DNA from: Ferruginibacter sp. | GTDB taxonomy: Bacteria; Bacteroidota; Bacteroidia; Chitinophagales; Chitinophagaceae | DNA: 64,000 bases | Direction of reading: 5' to 3' | NCBI GenBank assembly: GCA_030831945.1 | Contig: JAURKC010000002.1 | Span: 1-64,000, forward strand | In this document: positions 25,507-34,190 of the stretch, one piece after another | Position numbering within the stretch: position 1 is the stretch's first letter | Layout of the letters: every line of letters begins with the position of its first letter | Translations under genes and position numbers: made by a program | The notes under the pieces: model-generated | Seen by the model: only the letters and a program-made list of their open reading frames with translations | Told to the model about the DNA's origin: nothing | The model's database searches: none

Positions 25507-26526
25507 ATGAGTCAATCTAATCCAAAAAAATTGCTACAAAAAACTTCTACTAAGCATTCAAGTTTAAATTTTATTTCTGTAAAGGATGTAGCAGATATTA
25601 ACGGAATGGTATCGAAAGCTTTACATTATAAAGCCAACCCTTTTTTAGAAAGGCATTTAGGTGCTGATAAAAGAATTGGTCTATTGTTTCTGAATCCCTC
25701 TTTGCGCACTAGATTAAGTACGCAAGTGGCAGCTACTAATCTCGGAATGGAAGCGATTGTTTTTAATGTAGATAAAGAAGGTTGGGCATTAGAGTTTGAG
25801 GACGGCGCTATTATGAGTGGCACTACTGTAGAGCATGTAAAGGATGCGGCACCTATATTAGGTCAGTATTTTGATATACTTTGTATCCGTACTTTCCCTT
25901 CTTTAAAAAATAGGGAGGATGATTATAGTGAATTAGTGATCAATTCTTTTATGCAATATGCCGGTATTCCGATTGTAAGTATGGAAAGTGCAACCTTACA
26001 TCCACTTCAGTCTTTAACTGATATTATTACTATTCAAGAAAATTTAAATAAATTCCCTTTAGCGGAAAAGAGAAAACCAAAAGTAGTATTAACTTGGGCT
26101 CCACATGTAAAGCCTTTACCACAGTGTGTTGCCAATAGTTTTGCAGAATGGATTAATGCATGGGGCGAAGCTGATTTTGTAATTACACATCCAGAGGATT
26201 ATGAATTGTCTACTGCCTATACAAAGGGTGCAACTATATTGCATGATCAAGATGCTGCATTAAAAGGGGCAGATTTTGTGTATGTGAAAAATTGGAGTAC
26301 TTATAATGATTATGGTAAAATTTACAGCAATGATCCTGCTTGGATGTTAACACAAGAAAAATTACAATTAACGAACAGTGCAAAAGTGATGCATTGTTTA
26401 CCAGTAAGAAGAAATGTAGAACTAAGTGATGAAATTTTGGATAGCAGTAACAGTATCGTTACTCAGCAAGCAGGCAATAGAGTTTGGGCAGCTCAGGCAG
26501 TTTTGAGTGAGCTATTAAATAAATAA
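25507..26526 (+). CDS. argF': N-acyl-ornithine carbamoyltransferase (ArgF' type)
   Basis: A 339-residue transcarbamylase of the N-acetyl/N-succinyl-ornithine group rather than ordinary OTCase. The carbamoyl-phosphate loop is NPSLRTRLSTQ (residues 63-73), the proline loop region is KPLPQCVANSFAEW, and HCLPVRRN near residue 293 is the C-terminal signature. These match the Bacteroides fragilis succinylornithine enzyme. The residue that selects acetyl (Glu) or succinyl (Pro) substrate appears as Val108 in SGTTVEHV, so specificity is open. About 18 polar residues precede the conserved start. It is followed by argB after 2 bp. Confidence 0.9.
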   Translation: MSQSNPKKLLQKTSTKHSSLNFISVKDVADINGMVSKALHYKANPFLERHLGADKRIGLLFLNPSLRTRLSTQVAATNLGMEAIVFNVDKEGWALEFEDGAIMSGTTVEHVKDAAPILGQYFDILCIRTFPSLKNREDDYSELVINSFMQYAGIPIVSMESATLHPLQSLTDIITIQENLNKFPLAEKRKPKVVLTWAPHVKPLPQCVANSFAEWINAWGEADFVITHPEDYELSTAYTKGATILHDQDAALKGADFVYVKNWSTYNDYGKIYSNDPAWMLTQEKLQLTNSAKVMHCLPVRRNVELSDEILDSSNSIVTQQAGNRVWAAQAVLSELLNK

Positions 26527-26528
26527 TA

Positions 26529-27359
26529 ATGGAACAACTATTGGTAATAAAAATTGGAGGAAATGTGATTGACAATCCAGCTGCGTTGGAGTCTTTCCTA
26601 AAAAATTTTTCTACTATTAATACCAAAAAAATATTAGTGCATGGTGGAGGTAAAATTGCTACCAAAATTGGTGATCAATTGGGTATTCAATCCAATTACA
26701 TTAATGGAAGAAGAGTAACCGATGCGGAAACGATTGATTTAGTAACGATGGTATATGGAGGGCTGGTCAATAAAAAAATTATTGCAAAGCTTCAATCTTT
26801 ACAATGCAATGCTTTGGGTTTGACTGGTGCGGATGCTAATCTTATTCCTGCTGTTAAAAGACCACTGGTTTATCCAAAGCGTACCGAAGGGAATGTAGCA
26901 GGGGAAATTCCTCCCATAGATTATGGGTTTGTAGGTGATGTTGATGGCGCGGCTCTTGGTATTCAGAATTTAGAAATTTTACTTTCAAATAATTTTACTT
27001 TAGTTTTTGCTCCACTAACACATGACAGGAATGGACAAATATTAAATACCAATGCAGATACCATTGCGTCTACTTTGGCAGTAGGACTTTCAAAAAAATA
27101 TGCAGTAAGATTAATTTATTGTTTTGAAAAAAAGGGAGTGCTTGAAAATGTAGCTGATGCTAATTCAGTTATTCCATTGATAACCAAAGAAAAGTATGTT
27201 CAGTTAGTAGCTGAAAATAAATTGTTTGATGGTATTATTCCAAAAATTGATAATGCATTCGATGCTATTGATAATGGGGTGAAGGAAGTATTAATAGGGG
27301 ATGCAGATGATCTGATTCAAAATTGCACATCTAATACAATAGGTACTTTAATAAAATAG
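26529..27359 (+). CDS. argB: Acetylglutamate kinase
   Basis: A 276-residue amino-acid kinase phosphorylating N-acetylglutamate. KIGGNVIDN near residue 8 and VHGGGKIATKIGDQLG near residue 38 form the ATP and substrate loops; NGRRVTD follows. LNTNADTIASTLAVGL near residue 178 is the second nucleotide region. The C-terminus lacks the N-terminal regulatory helix found in arginine-inhibited kinases, so feedback inhibition is less likely here, which fits transcriptional or attenuation control. It begins 2 bp after argF' and ends 1 bp before argE. Confidence 0.93.
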   Translation: MEQLLVIKIGGNVIDNPAALESFLKNFSTINTKKILVHGGGKIATKIGDQLGIQSNYINGRRVTDAETIDLVTMVYGGLVNKKIIAKLQSLQCNALGLTGADANLIPAVKRPLVYPKRTEGNVAGEIPPIDYGFVGDVDGAALGIQNLEILLSNNFTLVFAPLTHDRNGQILNTNADTIASTLAVGLSKKYAVRLIYCFEKKGVLENVADANSVIPLITKEKYVQLVAENKLFDGIIPKIDNAFDAIDNGVKEVLIGDADDLIQNCTSNTIGTLIK

Positions 27360-27360
27360 T

Positions 27361-28422
27361 ATGAGTAATTCACTGTATGATTCGGCGGTATTGTTATTGA
27401 AGCAACTGATTGCTACTCCTTCTTTTTCGAAAGAAGAGCAGGGTACTGCAGAAATCATTGCAGCTTTTTTTGATCAGCATCAAATTGAATTCCAAAGGGT
27501 CGGGAATAATTTGTATGCAAAAAATAAGCACTACGATATCAATAAGCCAACCCTATTATTGAATTCTCACCACGATACGGTGTTGCCTAATAAAGGATAT
27601 ACTTTAGATCCTTTTGCACCTATAGAAAAGGAGGGTAAACTTTTTGGATTGGGAAGTAATGATGCAGGTGGTTGTCTAGTATCATTGATTGCTACCTTTC
27701 TTCATTTTTACCAAAAAGAAAATACCGCTTACAATATTGTTTTTGCTGCAAGTGCTGAAGAAGAAATTAGCGGAGTAAATGGAATTGAATTAGTATTGCC
27801 GGAACTAGGAAAAATCGATTTTGGTATAGTTGGAGAACCGACACAATTGGAGATGGCAGTAGCTGAGCGGGGATTAATGGTCATAGATTGTATCGCTCAG
27901 GGCAGGGCAGGACATGCTGCAAGAGAGGAAGGTGAAAATGCATTGTATAAGGCAATGGAGGATATTAATTGGATCAAAAATTTCAAGTTTGAAAAAATAA
28001 GTTCACTCTTAGGTCAATGTCGACTATCCGTTACCGTTATAGAAACGGAAAACAAACAACACAATGTGGTTCCTGGCCAGTGTAAATTTGTAATCGATGC
28101 TAGAATAAATGAATTATACAATTTTGATGAAATACAGGAGGTATTTAAGTTGAATCTAAAAAGTTCATTTAAGCCAAGGTCCACTCGAATGAAGTCAACC
28201 TCAATAGCCTTAGATCATCCTTTGGTGAAGGCAGGTATCCAATTGGGGAAGGGGTATTATGGTTCACCTACTACTTCTGATAAAGCTTTGATGCCATTTC
28301 CAACCTTGAAAATGGGACCCGGAGATAGTGCTAGAAGCCATACTGCAGATGAATTTATTTATCTTAGAGAAATTGAAGAAGGAATAAATTGTTATATTCA
28401 ACTTATCGAACAAATTTTATAA
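27361..28422 (+). CDS. argE: M20 deacylase, N-acetylcitrulline/N-acetylornithine deacetylase
   Basis: A 353-residue M20 zinc peptidase-family enzyme. Metal ligands are visible in NSHHDTV near residue 68, GSNDAGG near residue 98 (bridging Asp), and AEEEISG near residue 130 with the catalytic Glu. VGEPTQLEMAVAERG leads into the dimerisation domain. With an N-acyl transcarbamylase beside it, the natural substrate should be acylated citrulline, which releases citrulline for ArgG. The start codon is 1 bp after the argB stop. An inverted repeat lies between this gene and argH. Confidence 0.88.
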   Translation: MSNSLYDSAVLLLKQLIATPSFSKEEQGTAEIIAAFFDQHQIEFQRVGNNLYAKNKHYDINKPTLLLNSHHDTVLPNKGYTLDPFAPIEKEGKLFGLGSNDAGGCLVSLIATFLHFYQKENTAYNIVFAASAEEEISGVNGIELVLPELGKIDFGIVGEPTQLEMAVAERGLMVIDCIAQGRAGHAAREEGENALYKAMEDINWIKNFKFEKISSLLGQCRLSVTVIETENKQHNVVPGQCKFVIDARINELYNFDEIQEVFKLNLKSSFKPRSTRMKSTSIALDHPLVKAGIQLGKGYYGSPTTSDKALMPFPTLKMGPGDSARSHTADEFIYLREIEEGINCYIQLIEQIL

Positions 28423-28428
28423 ATAGAA

Positions 28429-28460
28429 ATGGAGATGCCGAAAATTTAGTATGTCTCCAT
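28429..28460 (+). repeat. Inverted repeat between argE and argH
   Basis: ATGGAGA (28429-28435) pairs with TCTCCAT (28454-28460) around an 18-nt loop. No T-run follows, so it is not an ordinary terminator. It may stabilise or process the operon transcript ahead of argH. Confidence 0.35.
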
Positions 28461-28483
28461 CCAAAGCTTAAATAATATATTAA

Positions 28484-29815
28484 ATGAAACTCTGGCAAAA
28501 AGATATCCAATCGCTGAAATCAGTTGAAAAATTCACCGTGGGTAATGACCGTGAATTGGATATTTATTTGGCTCCATTTGATGTATTAGGATCCTTGGCT
28601 CATAGTAAAATGCTTGCATCGATTGGATTACTTTCTAAAGAAGAATTGGCATTACTGGAAGTTGAATTAAAAAATATTTATCAATTAATTCAAAAAGGAA
28701 ATTTTAAATTGGATGAAGGAGTAGAAGATATTCATTCACAAGTTGAATTAATGCTTACCCAAAAATTGGGTGATGTAGGAAAAAAAATTCACAGTGCTAG
28801 AAGTAGAAATGATCAAGTTTTAGTAGACCTTAAATTGTTTTTGAGAAGTGAGATAGAAAAATTAGTGTTTAGTACGAAGGCTTTTTTTGATCTTTTGATT
28901 CAGCAAAGTGAAAAACATAAGGATGATTTACTACCAGGGTATACTCATTTACAGTTGGCGATGCCTTCTTCTTTTGGTTTATGGTTTGGCGCCTATGCTG
29001 AAAGTTTGGTAGATGATTTAATCACCTTGCAGGCTGCATTTGAAGTAGTGAATAAAAATCCGCTAGGATCTGCGGCTGGTTATGGTTCTTCATTTCCTAT
29101 TAATAGAAAAATGACAACTGATTTGCTTGGATTTGAAGAACTGAATTACAATGTTGTTTATGCGCAGATGGGAAGGGGTAAAACAGAAAGGATTGTTTCA
29201 TCTGCACTCGCCAATATAGCCGCCACCCTTTCTAGATTGAGTATGGATGCTTGCTTATACCTTAATCAAAATTTTTCTTTTATCAGTTTCCCAGAAGAAT
29301 TAACTACCGGGAGTAGCATTATGCCACACAAAAAAAATCCGGATGTGTTTGAACTTATTCGGTCGCATTGTAATCGTATTCAGGCTTTGCCTAATGAGAT
29401 TATGCTAATGACTACCAATCTGCCTTCAGGGTATCACCGCGATCTTCAATTAATAAAAGAGCATATCATACCAGCATTTCAAAATCTACATTCTTGTTTA
29501 GAAATGGCAGGATTAATGATTAGCAATGTAGTGGTAAAAAAGGACCTATTGAAGAATGAACAGTATCAATATCTTTTTAGTGTAGACGAAGTTAATAAGC
29601 TTGTTTTGCAGGGTGTTCCATTTAGGGATGCGTATAAACAAATTGGTAATGATATTGATAAAGGTAAGTTTACCTATAGTCCTTCACCTAGCCATACCCA
29701 TGAGGGGTCAATTGGCAATTTGCAGCATCAACAAGTAATTTTAATGATGGATAAAGTGATGTCTAGATTTAACTTTACTAAAGTTGAAGACGCTTTGAAG
29801 CAATTATTATATTAA
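28484..29815 (+). CDS. argH: Argininosuccinate lyase
   Basis: A 443-residue member of the aspartase/fumarase superfamily releasing arginine and fumarate. The N-terminal SRNDQVL segment, the central TGSSIMPHKKNPD signature with the catalytic Ser loop, and the GYHRDLQLIKE helix are all present. The length matches the family. It is the last gene of the arginine operon, starting 61 bp after argE. No strong terminator is visible in the 153 bp before dxr. Confidence 0.95.
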   Translation: MKLWQKDIQSLKSVEKFTVGNDRELDIYLAPFDVLGSLAHSKMLASIGLLSKEELALLEVELKNIYQLIQKGNFKLDEGVEDIHSQVELMLTQKLGDVGKKIHSARSRNDQVLVDLKLFLRSEIEKLVFSTKAFFDLLIQQSEKHKDDLLPGYTHLQLAMPSSFGLWFGAYAESLVDDLITLQAAFEVVNKNPLGSAAGYGSSFPINRKMTTDLLGFEELNYNVVYAQMGRGKTERIVSSALANIAATLSRLSMDACLYLNQNFSFISFPEELTTGSSIMPHKKNPDVFELIRSHCNRIQALPNEIMLMTTNLPSGYHRDLQLIKEHIIPAFQNLHSCLEMAGLMISNVVVKKDLLKNEQYQYLFSVDEVNKLVLQGVPFRDAYKQIGNDIDKGKFTYSPSPSHTHEGSIGNLQHQQVILMMDKVMSRFNFTKVEDALKQLLY

Positions 29816-29968
29816 ATTGCATAGACAGCAATTGAGTGATTATCATTTTAGTTATAATTTTTGAAGGGTTTTTGAAATTTGGAATAAGCCAATAATAAGG
29901 ATAGAATATTACTGTGGCCATTAATTATGAGCGGTTCAATGTGTTGGTATTAATTAAAATTTATACTT

Positions 29969-31138
29969 ATGAGCAATGCCATTAAAAAAAAGAGAATTGC
30001 TTTATTTGGATCTACAGGTTCTATTGGCACGCAGGCAATAGAAGTAATTAGAGCAAATCCTACACTTTTTGAAGTGGAGATATTGACTGCCCAGTCTAAT
30101 CATGAACTTTTAATTACTCAAGCACTTGAATTTAATCCCAATGCAGTTGTTATTGGTGACGAGTCAAAATACCTTCTCGTTAAAGACGCGTTAAGTTCTT
30201 CAGGTGTCAAAGTTTTCTCTGGCGAAAATGCATTGGTGGAGGTAGCTGATTTTGATAGCTATGATATGATGTTGGCAGGTATTGTTGGTTTTGCCGGATT
30301 AAAACCTACGCTGAAGGCGGTAGAAAAAGGAAAGGCGATTGGATTAGCGAATAAGGAAACTTTAGTGGTGGCTGGAGATATTGTGATGAGAAAGGCATTA
30401 GAAAACCGCGCGCCAATTATTCCAGTGGATAGTGAGCATTCTGCAATATTTCAATGCTTGGTAGGTGAAGGGAGAAATAAAATTGAAAAAATTATTTTAA
30501 CTGCCAGTGGCGGTCCTTTTATTGGCAAAAAACCTAATTTTTTAGTGAATGTAAAAAGACATCACGCCTTGAGTCATCCTAATTGGGAAATGGGAGCTAA
30601 AATTTCTATCGATTCTTCTACCTTAATGAATAAGGGACTGGAAATGATTGAAGCGAAGTGGTTATTTAATTTGGATCCTCAACAAATACAGGTGGTTATT
30701 CACCAACAAAGTATTATTCATAGTATGATTCAATTTGAGGATGGAAGTATAAAGGCTCAAATGGGTTTGCCTGATATGAAACTCCCTATACAATATGCAA
30801 TGGCATTTCCGCAGCGTATTAAAAATGAATTCCCAAGATTAGATTTTAGAAAGTATACCTCCTTGTCTTTTGATGAGCCAGATGTTAAAACTTTCAGAAA
30901 TTTAGCATTAGCAATAGAGGCAATGTTTAAGGGTGGCAATCTGCCTTGCGTAATGAATGCAGCCAATGAAATTGCCGTCTGGGCCTTTTTACACAACCGT
31001 ATTGGCTTTCTTGATATGACTGCGGTAGTTGAAAAAACGATGCAGCAAATCTCCTTTATAGAAAAACCTTCACTAGAAGAATATTTTGAAAGCGATGGCG
31101 AAGCACGTAATTTTGCTGCTTCATTGATAAAAATGTAA
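29969..31138 (+). CDS. dxr: 1-deoxy-D-xylulose 5-phosphate reductoisomerase
   Basis: A 389-residue enzyme of the MEP isoprenoid pathway converting DXP to MEP with NADPH. The nucleotide loop GSTGSIGTQAIEV starts at residue 14. VDSEHSAIFQCL near residue 150 carries metal ligands, TASGGPF is the flexible-loop Ser region, and SSTLMNKGLEMIEA is the phosphate-binding helix. The family length is normal. rseP follows 94 bp downstream, a common Bacteroidota pairing. Confidence 0.95.
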   Translation: MSNAIKKKRIALFGSTGSIGTQAIEVIRANPTLFEVEILTAQSNHELLITQALEFNPNAVVIGDESKYLLVKDALSSSGVKVFSGENALVEVADFDSYDMMLAGIVGFAGLKPTLKAVEKGKAIGLANKETLVVAGDIVMRKALENRAPIIPVDSEHSAIFQCLVGEGRNKIEKIILTASGGPFIGKKPNFLVNVKRHHALSHPNWEMGAKISIDSSTLMNKGLEMIEAKWLFNLDPQQIQVVIHQQSIIHSMIQFEDGSIKAQMGLPDMKLPIQYAMAFPQRIKNEFPRLDFRKYTSLSFDEPDVKTFRNLALAIEAMFKGGNLPCVMNAANEIAVWAFLHNRIGFLDMTAVVEKTMQQISFIEKPSLEEYFESDGEARNFAASLIKM

Positions 31139-31232
31139 GTACTTTCTTATTCTTAAAAAAAATTGCAGAGGGGCCTCTTTTATCATTTAAATTTTATTAA
31201 AAAGTAAATATTCCTAGTAAGGGAAAAGCCAT

Positions 31233-32615
31233 ATGATGACACTATTATCAATTAACTGGGGCAATGTAGGGATTCAGATTTTTTATCTCATTTTATCTTT
31301 ATCAATTCTTGTTATTCTTCACGAATTTGGTCACTTTATTACTGCTAAATGGTTTGGATGCAGAGTAGAAAAATTTTATCTTTTTTTTAATCCCTATTTT
31401 TCTTTATTTAAAAAGAAAATCGGTGATACGGAATATGGAGTGGGCTGGTTACCATTAGGTGGCTATGTAAAAATTGCTGGAATGATAGATGAGAGTATGG
31501 ATAAAGAAGCCATGCAATTACCTGCACAACCTTATGAATTTAGAAGTAAACCAGCCTGGCAAAGACTGATTATAATGATAGGTGGTGTAGTGGTGAATGT
31601 TTTGCTTGCGTTTTTAATTTATGCAATGGTTTTATTTGTGTGGGGTGAACAAAAAGTACCCGTATCATCTGTTAAAAATGGCATCTGGGTGCAAGACAGT
31701 GTTTTATTTGATTTGAAAATTCAGAATGGAGATAAGATTACTGCTATTGATGGCAATCCTATTCAATATTTTGAAGATATTCAGCCCAAATTATTATTGG
31801 CTAAAAATATTACCATAGAAAGGAATGGCGTGGCAAGTAATATTGACTTTCCAGTAAATTTCATTGAACGTTTGGTTGAAAGTAAGCGAAGGGCTGGAAT
31901 GTTATTGATGCAACGAATACCTACCTATATTGGTGATTATAGTTCTAAAGATACCTCCAATGGAAAAAAGGCTGGACTTCAATCCTTGGATAAAATTATT
32001 TCTATTGATTCCGTTCCGGTAACTTTTTATGATGAAATGTCTTCTATATTAGGGGGTAAAAAGAACCAATCTGTAACGCTACAAATTGATAGAAAAGGAA
32101 CCCCTATAAATGTAGTGGCGCTAGTTAATTCAGATGGTAAAATAGGCATGCCGCCACTTTCTATGGATCAATATGATAGTCTGGGTGTGTTTAAGTTGGA
32201 ACAAAAAAAGTACGGTTTTTTTGAAGCAATTCCAGCGGGTATTACTATGGCTTTAGGAAAATTAAAGTTTTATATTGATCAGTTTAAATTAATTCTAAAT
32301 CCTGAAACAGGTGCTTACAAAGGTTTAGGTGGATTTAAGTCTATGGGATCTATATTCCCTACTGAATGGGGACAATGGGAAGCCTTCTGGAGAATAACAG
32401 GATTCTTGTCAATCGTTCTGGCATTTATGAATCTATTGCCGATACCCGCTTTGGATGGAGGGCACGTAGTTTTTACATTGGTGGAAATGATCACCGGAAG
32501 AAAGCCTAGCGATAAGTTTTTAGAGTATGCACAAATCGTAGGTATGGTTTTATTACTTGCATTAATGCTTTTTGCCAATGGAAACGATTGGTTTGGCTGG
32601 GGTAGAGGTAGATAA
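31233..32615 (+). CDS. rseP: RIP metalloprotease RseP (site-2 protease)
   Basis: A 460-residue inner-membrane zinc protease. The catalytic HEFGH (His30, Glu31, His34) lies in the first transmembrane segment, and the third zinc ligand is the Asp in NLLPIPALDGGH near the C-terminus. Two PDZ-like stretches occupy roughly residues 140-300, with GLQSLDKIISIDSVPV clear in the second. Substrates in the family are anti-sigma factors and signal-peptide remnants. A bidirectional terminator follows. A second ATG at codon 2 makes the start ambiguous by one codon. Confidence 0.93.
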   Translation: MMTLLSINWGNVGIQIFYLILSLSILVILHEFGHFITAKWFGCRVEKFYLFFNPYFSLFKKKIGDTEYGVGWLPLGGYVKIAGMIDESMDKEAMQLPAQPYEFRSKPAWQRLIIMIGGVVVNVLLAFLIYAMVLFVWGEQKVPVSSVKNGIWVQDSVLFDLKIQNGDKITAIDGNPIQYFEDIQPKLLLAKNITIERNGVASNIDFPVNFIERLVESKRRAGMLLMQRIPTYIGDYSSKDTSNGKKAGLQSLDKIISIDSVPVTFYDEMSSILGGKKNQSVTLQIDRKGTPINVVALVNSDGKIGMPPLSMDQYDSLGVFKLEQKKYGFFEAIPAGITMALGKLKFYIDQFKLILNPETGAYKGLGGFKSMGSIFPTEWGQWEAFWRITGFLSIVLAFMNLLPIPALDGGHVVFTLVEMITGRKPSDKFLEYAQIVGMVLLLALMLFANGNDWFGWGRGR

Positions 32616-32634
32616 AAAAAAATAAAAATATATT

Positions 32635-32670
32635 AAAAAAGAGAAGGGTAATTTATCCTTCTCTTTTTTT
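32635..32670 (+). terminator. Bidirectional intrinsic terminator after rseP
   Basis: GAGAAGGGT (32641-32649) pairs with ATCCTTCTC (32655-32663), one G-U pair, 5-nt loop. It is flanked by six A upstream and eight T downstream. It can therefore work on both strands, for rseP and for the convergent thioesterase gene. Confidence 0.85.
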
Positions 32671-32793
32671 TATGTTGAATTAAAATAATCTTGATTATTT
32701 ATAAATTACAAATTGCAAGAGGATTTATTTCTTCTAATATAAAATAACCGCCAAAGAAAATTGATTAAAAAAGAGTAAGCAGATTTTAGTAAA

Positions 32794-33306
32794 TTAAATA
32801 GTTTTAAAGATGGCTTTTAATTCTTCCGCCTCTTCTGGTTTCATCTTGCCTCCCAGCACTAATCTCAATTGCCTTCTTCTAAGGGCACCTTCATATAATT
32901 CTTTCTCACCGGGAGTTTCAGCAATCACTTGGTGAACAGCTTTTGGCTTGCTATTGGCATCAAGTGCTACAAATGTAAAATAAGCTTCATTGCTTTTATA
33001 TTTGTTTTGTTCAATTACATTTTCTCCCCAAACTTTTATATGAACTTCCATACTCGTTGTAAATGCCCTGGTCACTTTCGCTTCTATATGCACCACATTA
33101 CCTAATTTGATCGGATTTTTGAAAGAGATATTGTCAACTGAAGCAGTTACTACAGGAGCGCCACTATGCTTCATTGCCGCAAGGGCAGATGCAATATCCA
33201 TCCAGTACATTAATCGCCCACCCATTAAGTTACCAAAGCTATTGGTATCATTGGGTAATACAAGTTCAGTCATTACAATGACTGATTCGCTAGCTTTCTT
33301 GTCCAT
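32794..33306 (-). CDS. Acyl-CoA thioesterase, hotdog fold (YciA/ACOT type)
   Basis: From ATG 33306 this is a 170-residue protein. A longer frame adds 27 residues with no family resemblance, so the MDKKASESV start is preferred. The hotdog helix and active site are in NSFGNLMGGRLMYWMDIASA, with the Asp in the WMD turn, followed by the strand VVTASVDNISFKNPI. The family hydrolyses medium- and long-chain acyl-CoA in the cytoplasm. A charged C-terminal tail extends past the core. It is divergent from the SDR gene. Confidence 0.85.
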   Translation of the reverse strand: MDKKASESVIVMTELVLPNDTNSFGNLMGGRLMYWMDIASALAAMKHSGAPVVTASVDNISFKNPIKLGNVVHIEAKVTRAFTTSMEVHIKVWGENVIEQNKYKSNEAYFTFVALDANSKPKAVHQVIAETPGEKELYEGALRRRQLRLVLGGKMKPEEAEELKAIFKTI

Positions 33307-33418
33307 AGGTCTAAATTTTAGTAAAGGTAATCCGAATGTCTGACGTATTGAATTGAAATCATTTATATAAATTAAACAAATTGACAAACACTTTGTTTAT
33401 ATAAAAAAAACATCTGTT

Positions 33419-34135
33419 ATGGAAACTTTAAATGGTAAAAATGTACTCTTAGTTGGCGCTACTGGTGGTATAGGGGCTGCTGTAGCCAAATTACTAGCTA
33501 GCAGTGGGGCAAAGCTATTTTTGACTGGTAGAAATACAGAAAAGTTAGTTCAGGTGGCTACAGCTTGTGGAGTGCCGATTGAGCGGACTTTTACTTTGGA
33601 TATTTCCCAACCCCAAGCAGTTACTGAAATGCGCGATAAGTATTTCGAACAAATGCCTTCTGTTGATATATTAATTAATACTGCCGGAATTGGAATTATA
33701 AAATCGATGGAAACACTCTCCGAAGAAGATTTTATGAAGTCATTACATTTTAATTTGTATGGTCCATTTTTATTAATGAAGGCATTTTTGCCTGCTATGA
33801 AGGAAACTAAAAAAGGGCTAATTATTAATATTCCAGGTGTATTGGGAAAAGTACCGATGGCTGGAGCTGCTGCTTATAGTGCCAGTAAATATGGATTAGT
33901 GGGAATGATGCAAAGTATCCGCGAGGAACTAAAGCGAACTGAAATTCGAATCACTAATTTATTTTTGGGAGGAGTGGATTCACCCTTTTGGGATACCATT
34001 GATCTTAAAGTGCAAAGAGATAAAATGGTTCAATCAGAAGAAGCAGCTAAAACAATATGGTTTTTATGTCAGCAGCCAAATAGTGGAGTGGTCAGTGAAA
34101 TGGTTTTACAGCCATTTAATCACCAGGCGATCTAA
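33419..34135 (+). CDS. SDR family NAD(P)-dependent oxidoreductase
   Basis: A 238-residue classical short-chain dehydrogenase. The cofactor loop is GATGGIGAAVAKLL near residue 13, NTAGIG is near 89, and the catalytic pair is in YSASKYG near residue 154. The usual catalytic Ser region (INIPGVLGKV) reads Pro-Gly where many members have Ser-Ser, so the catalytic serine may be displaced. The substrate is unknown. The proline dehydrogenase promoter begins right after its stop. Confidence 0.8.
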   Translation: METLNGKNVLLVGATGGIGAAVAKLLASSGAKLFLTGRNTEKLVQVATACGVPIERTFTLDISQPQAVTEMRDKYFEQMPSVDILINTAGIGIIKSMETLSEEDFMKSLHFNLYGPFLLMKAFLPAMKETKKGLIINIPGVLGKVPMAGAAAYSASKYGLVGMMQSIREELKRTEIRITNLFLGGVDSPFWDTIDLKVQRDKMVQSEEAAKTIWFLCQQPNSGVVSEMVLQPFNHQAI

Positions 34136-34145
34136 ATTTTGATTA

Positions 34146-34173
34146 TTGTCTGCCAATGGATTACTTACCTTTG
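34146..34173 (+). promoter_or_regulatory. Proline dehydrogenase promoter
   Basis: TTG (34146-34148) and an exact TAnnTTTG (TACCTTTG, 34166-34173) are 17 nt apart. Transcription would start near 34180, which excludes the TTG at 34146 as a start codon and supports ATG 34191 or 34200. Confidence 0.5.
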
Positions 34174-34190
34174 CGTTTCATTATTTTTTT

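Noticed and set aside
29815..29833. AATTGC/GCAATT inverted repeat after argH as a terminator
   Set aside because: Only 6 bp, A/T-rich and not followed by a T-run.
31165..31184. AGAGGGGCCTCTTTT before rseP as a terminator
   Set aside because: The palindrome leaves no adequate loop; the stable stem would be about 4 bp.
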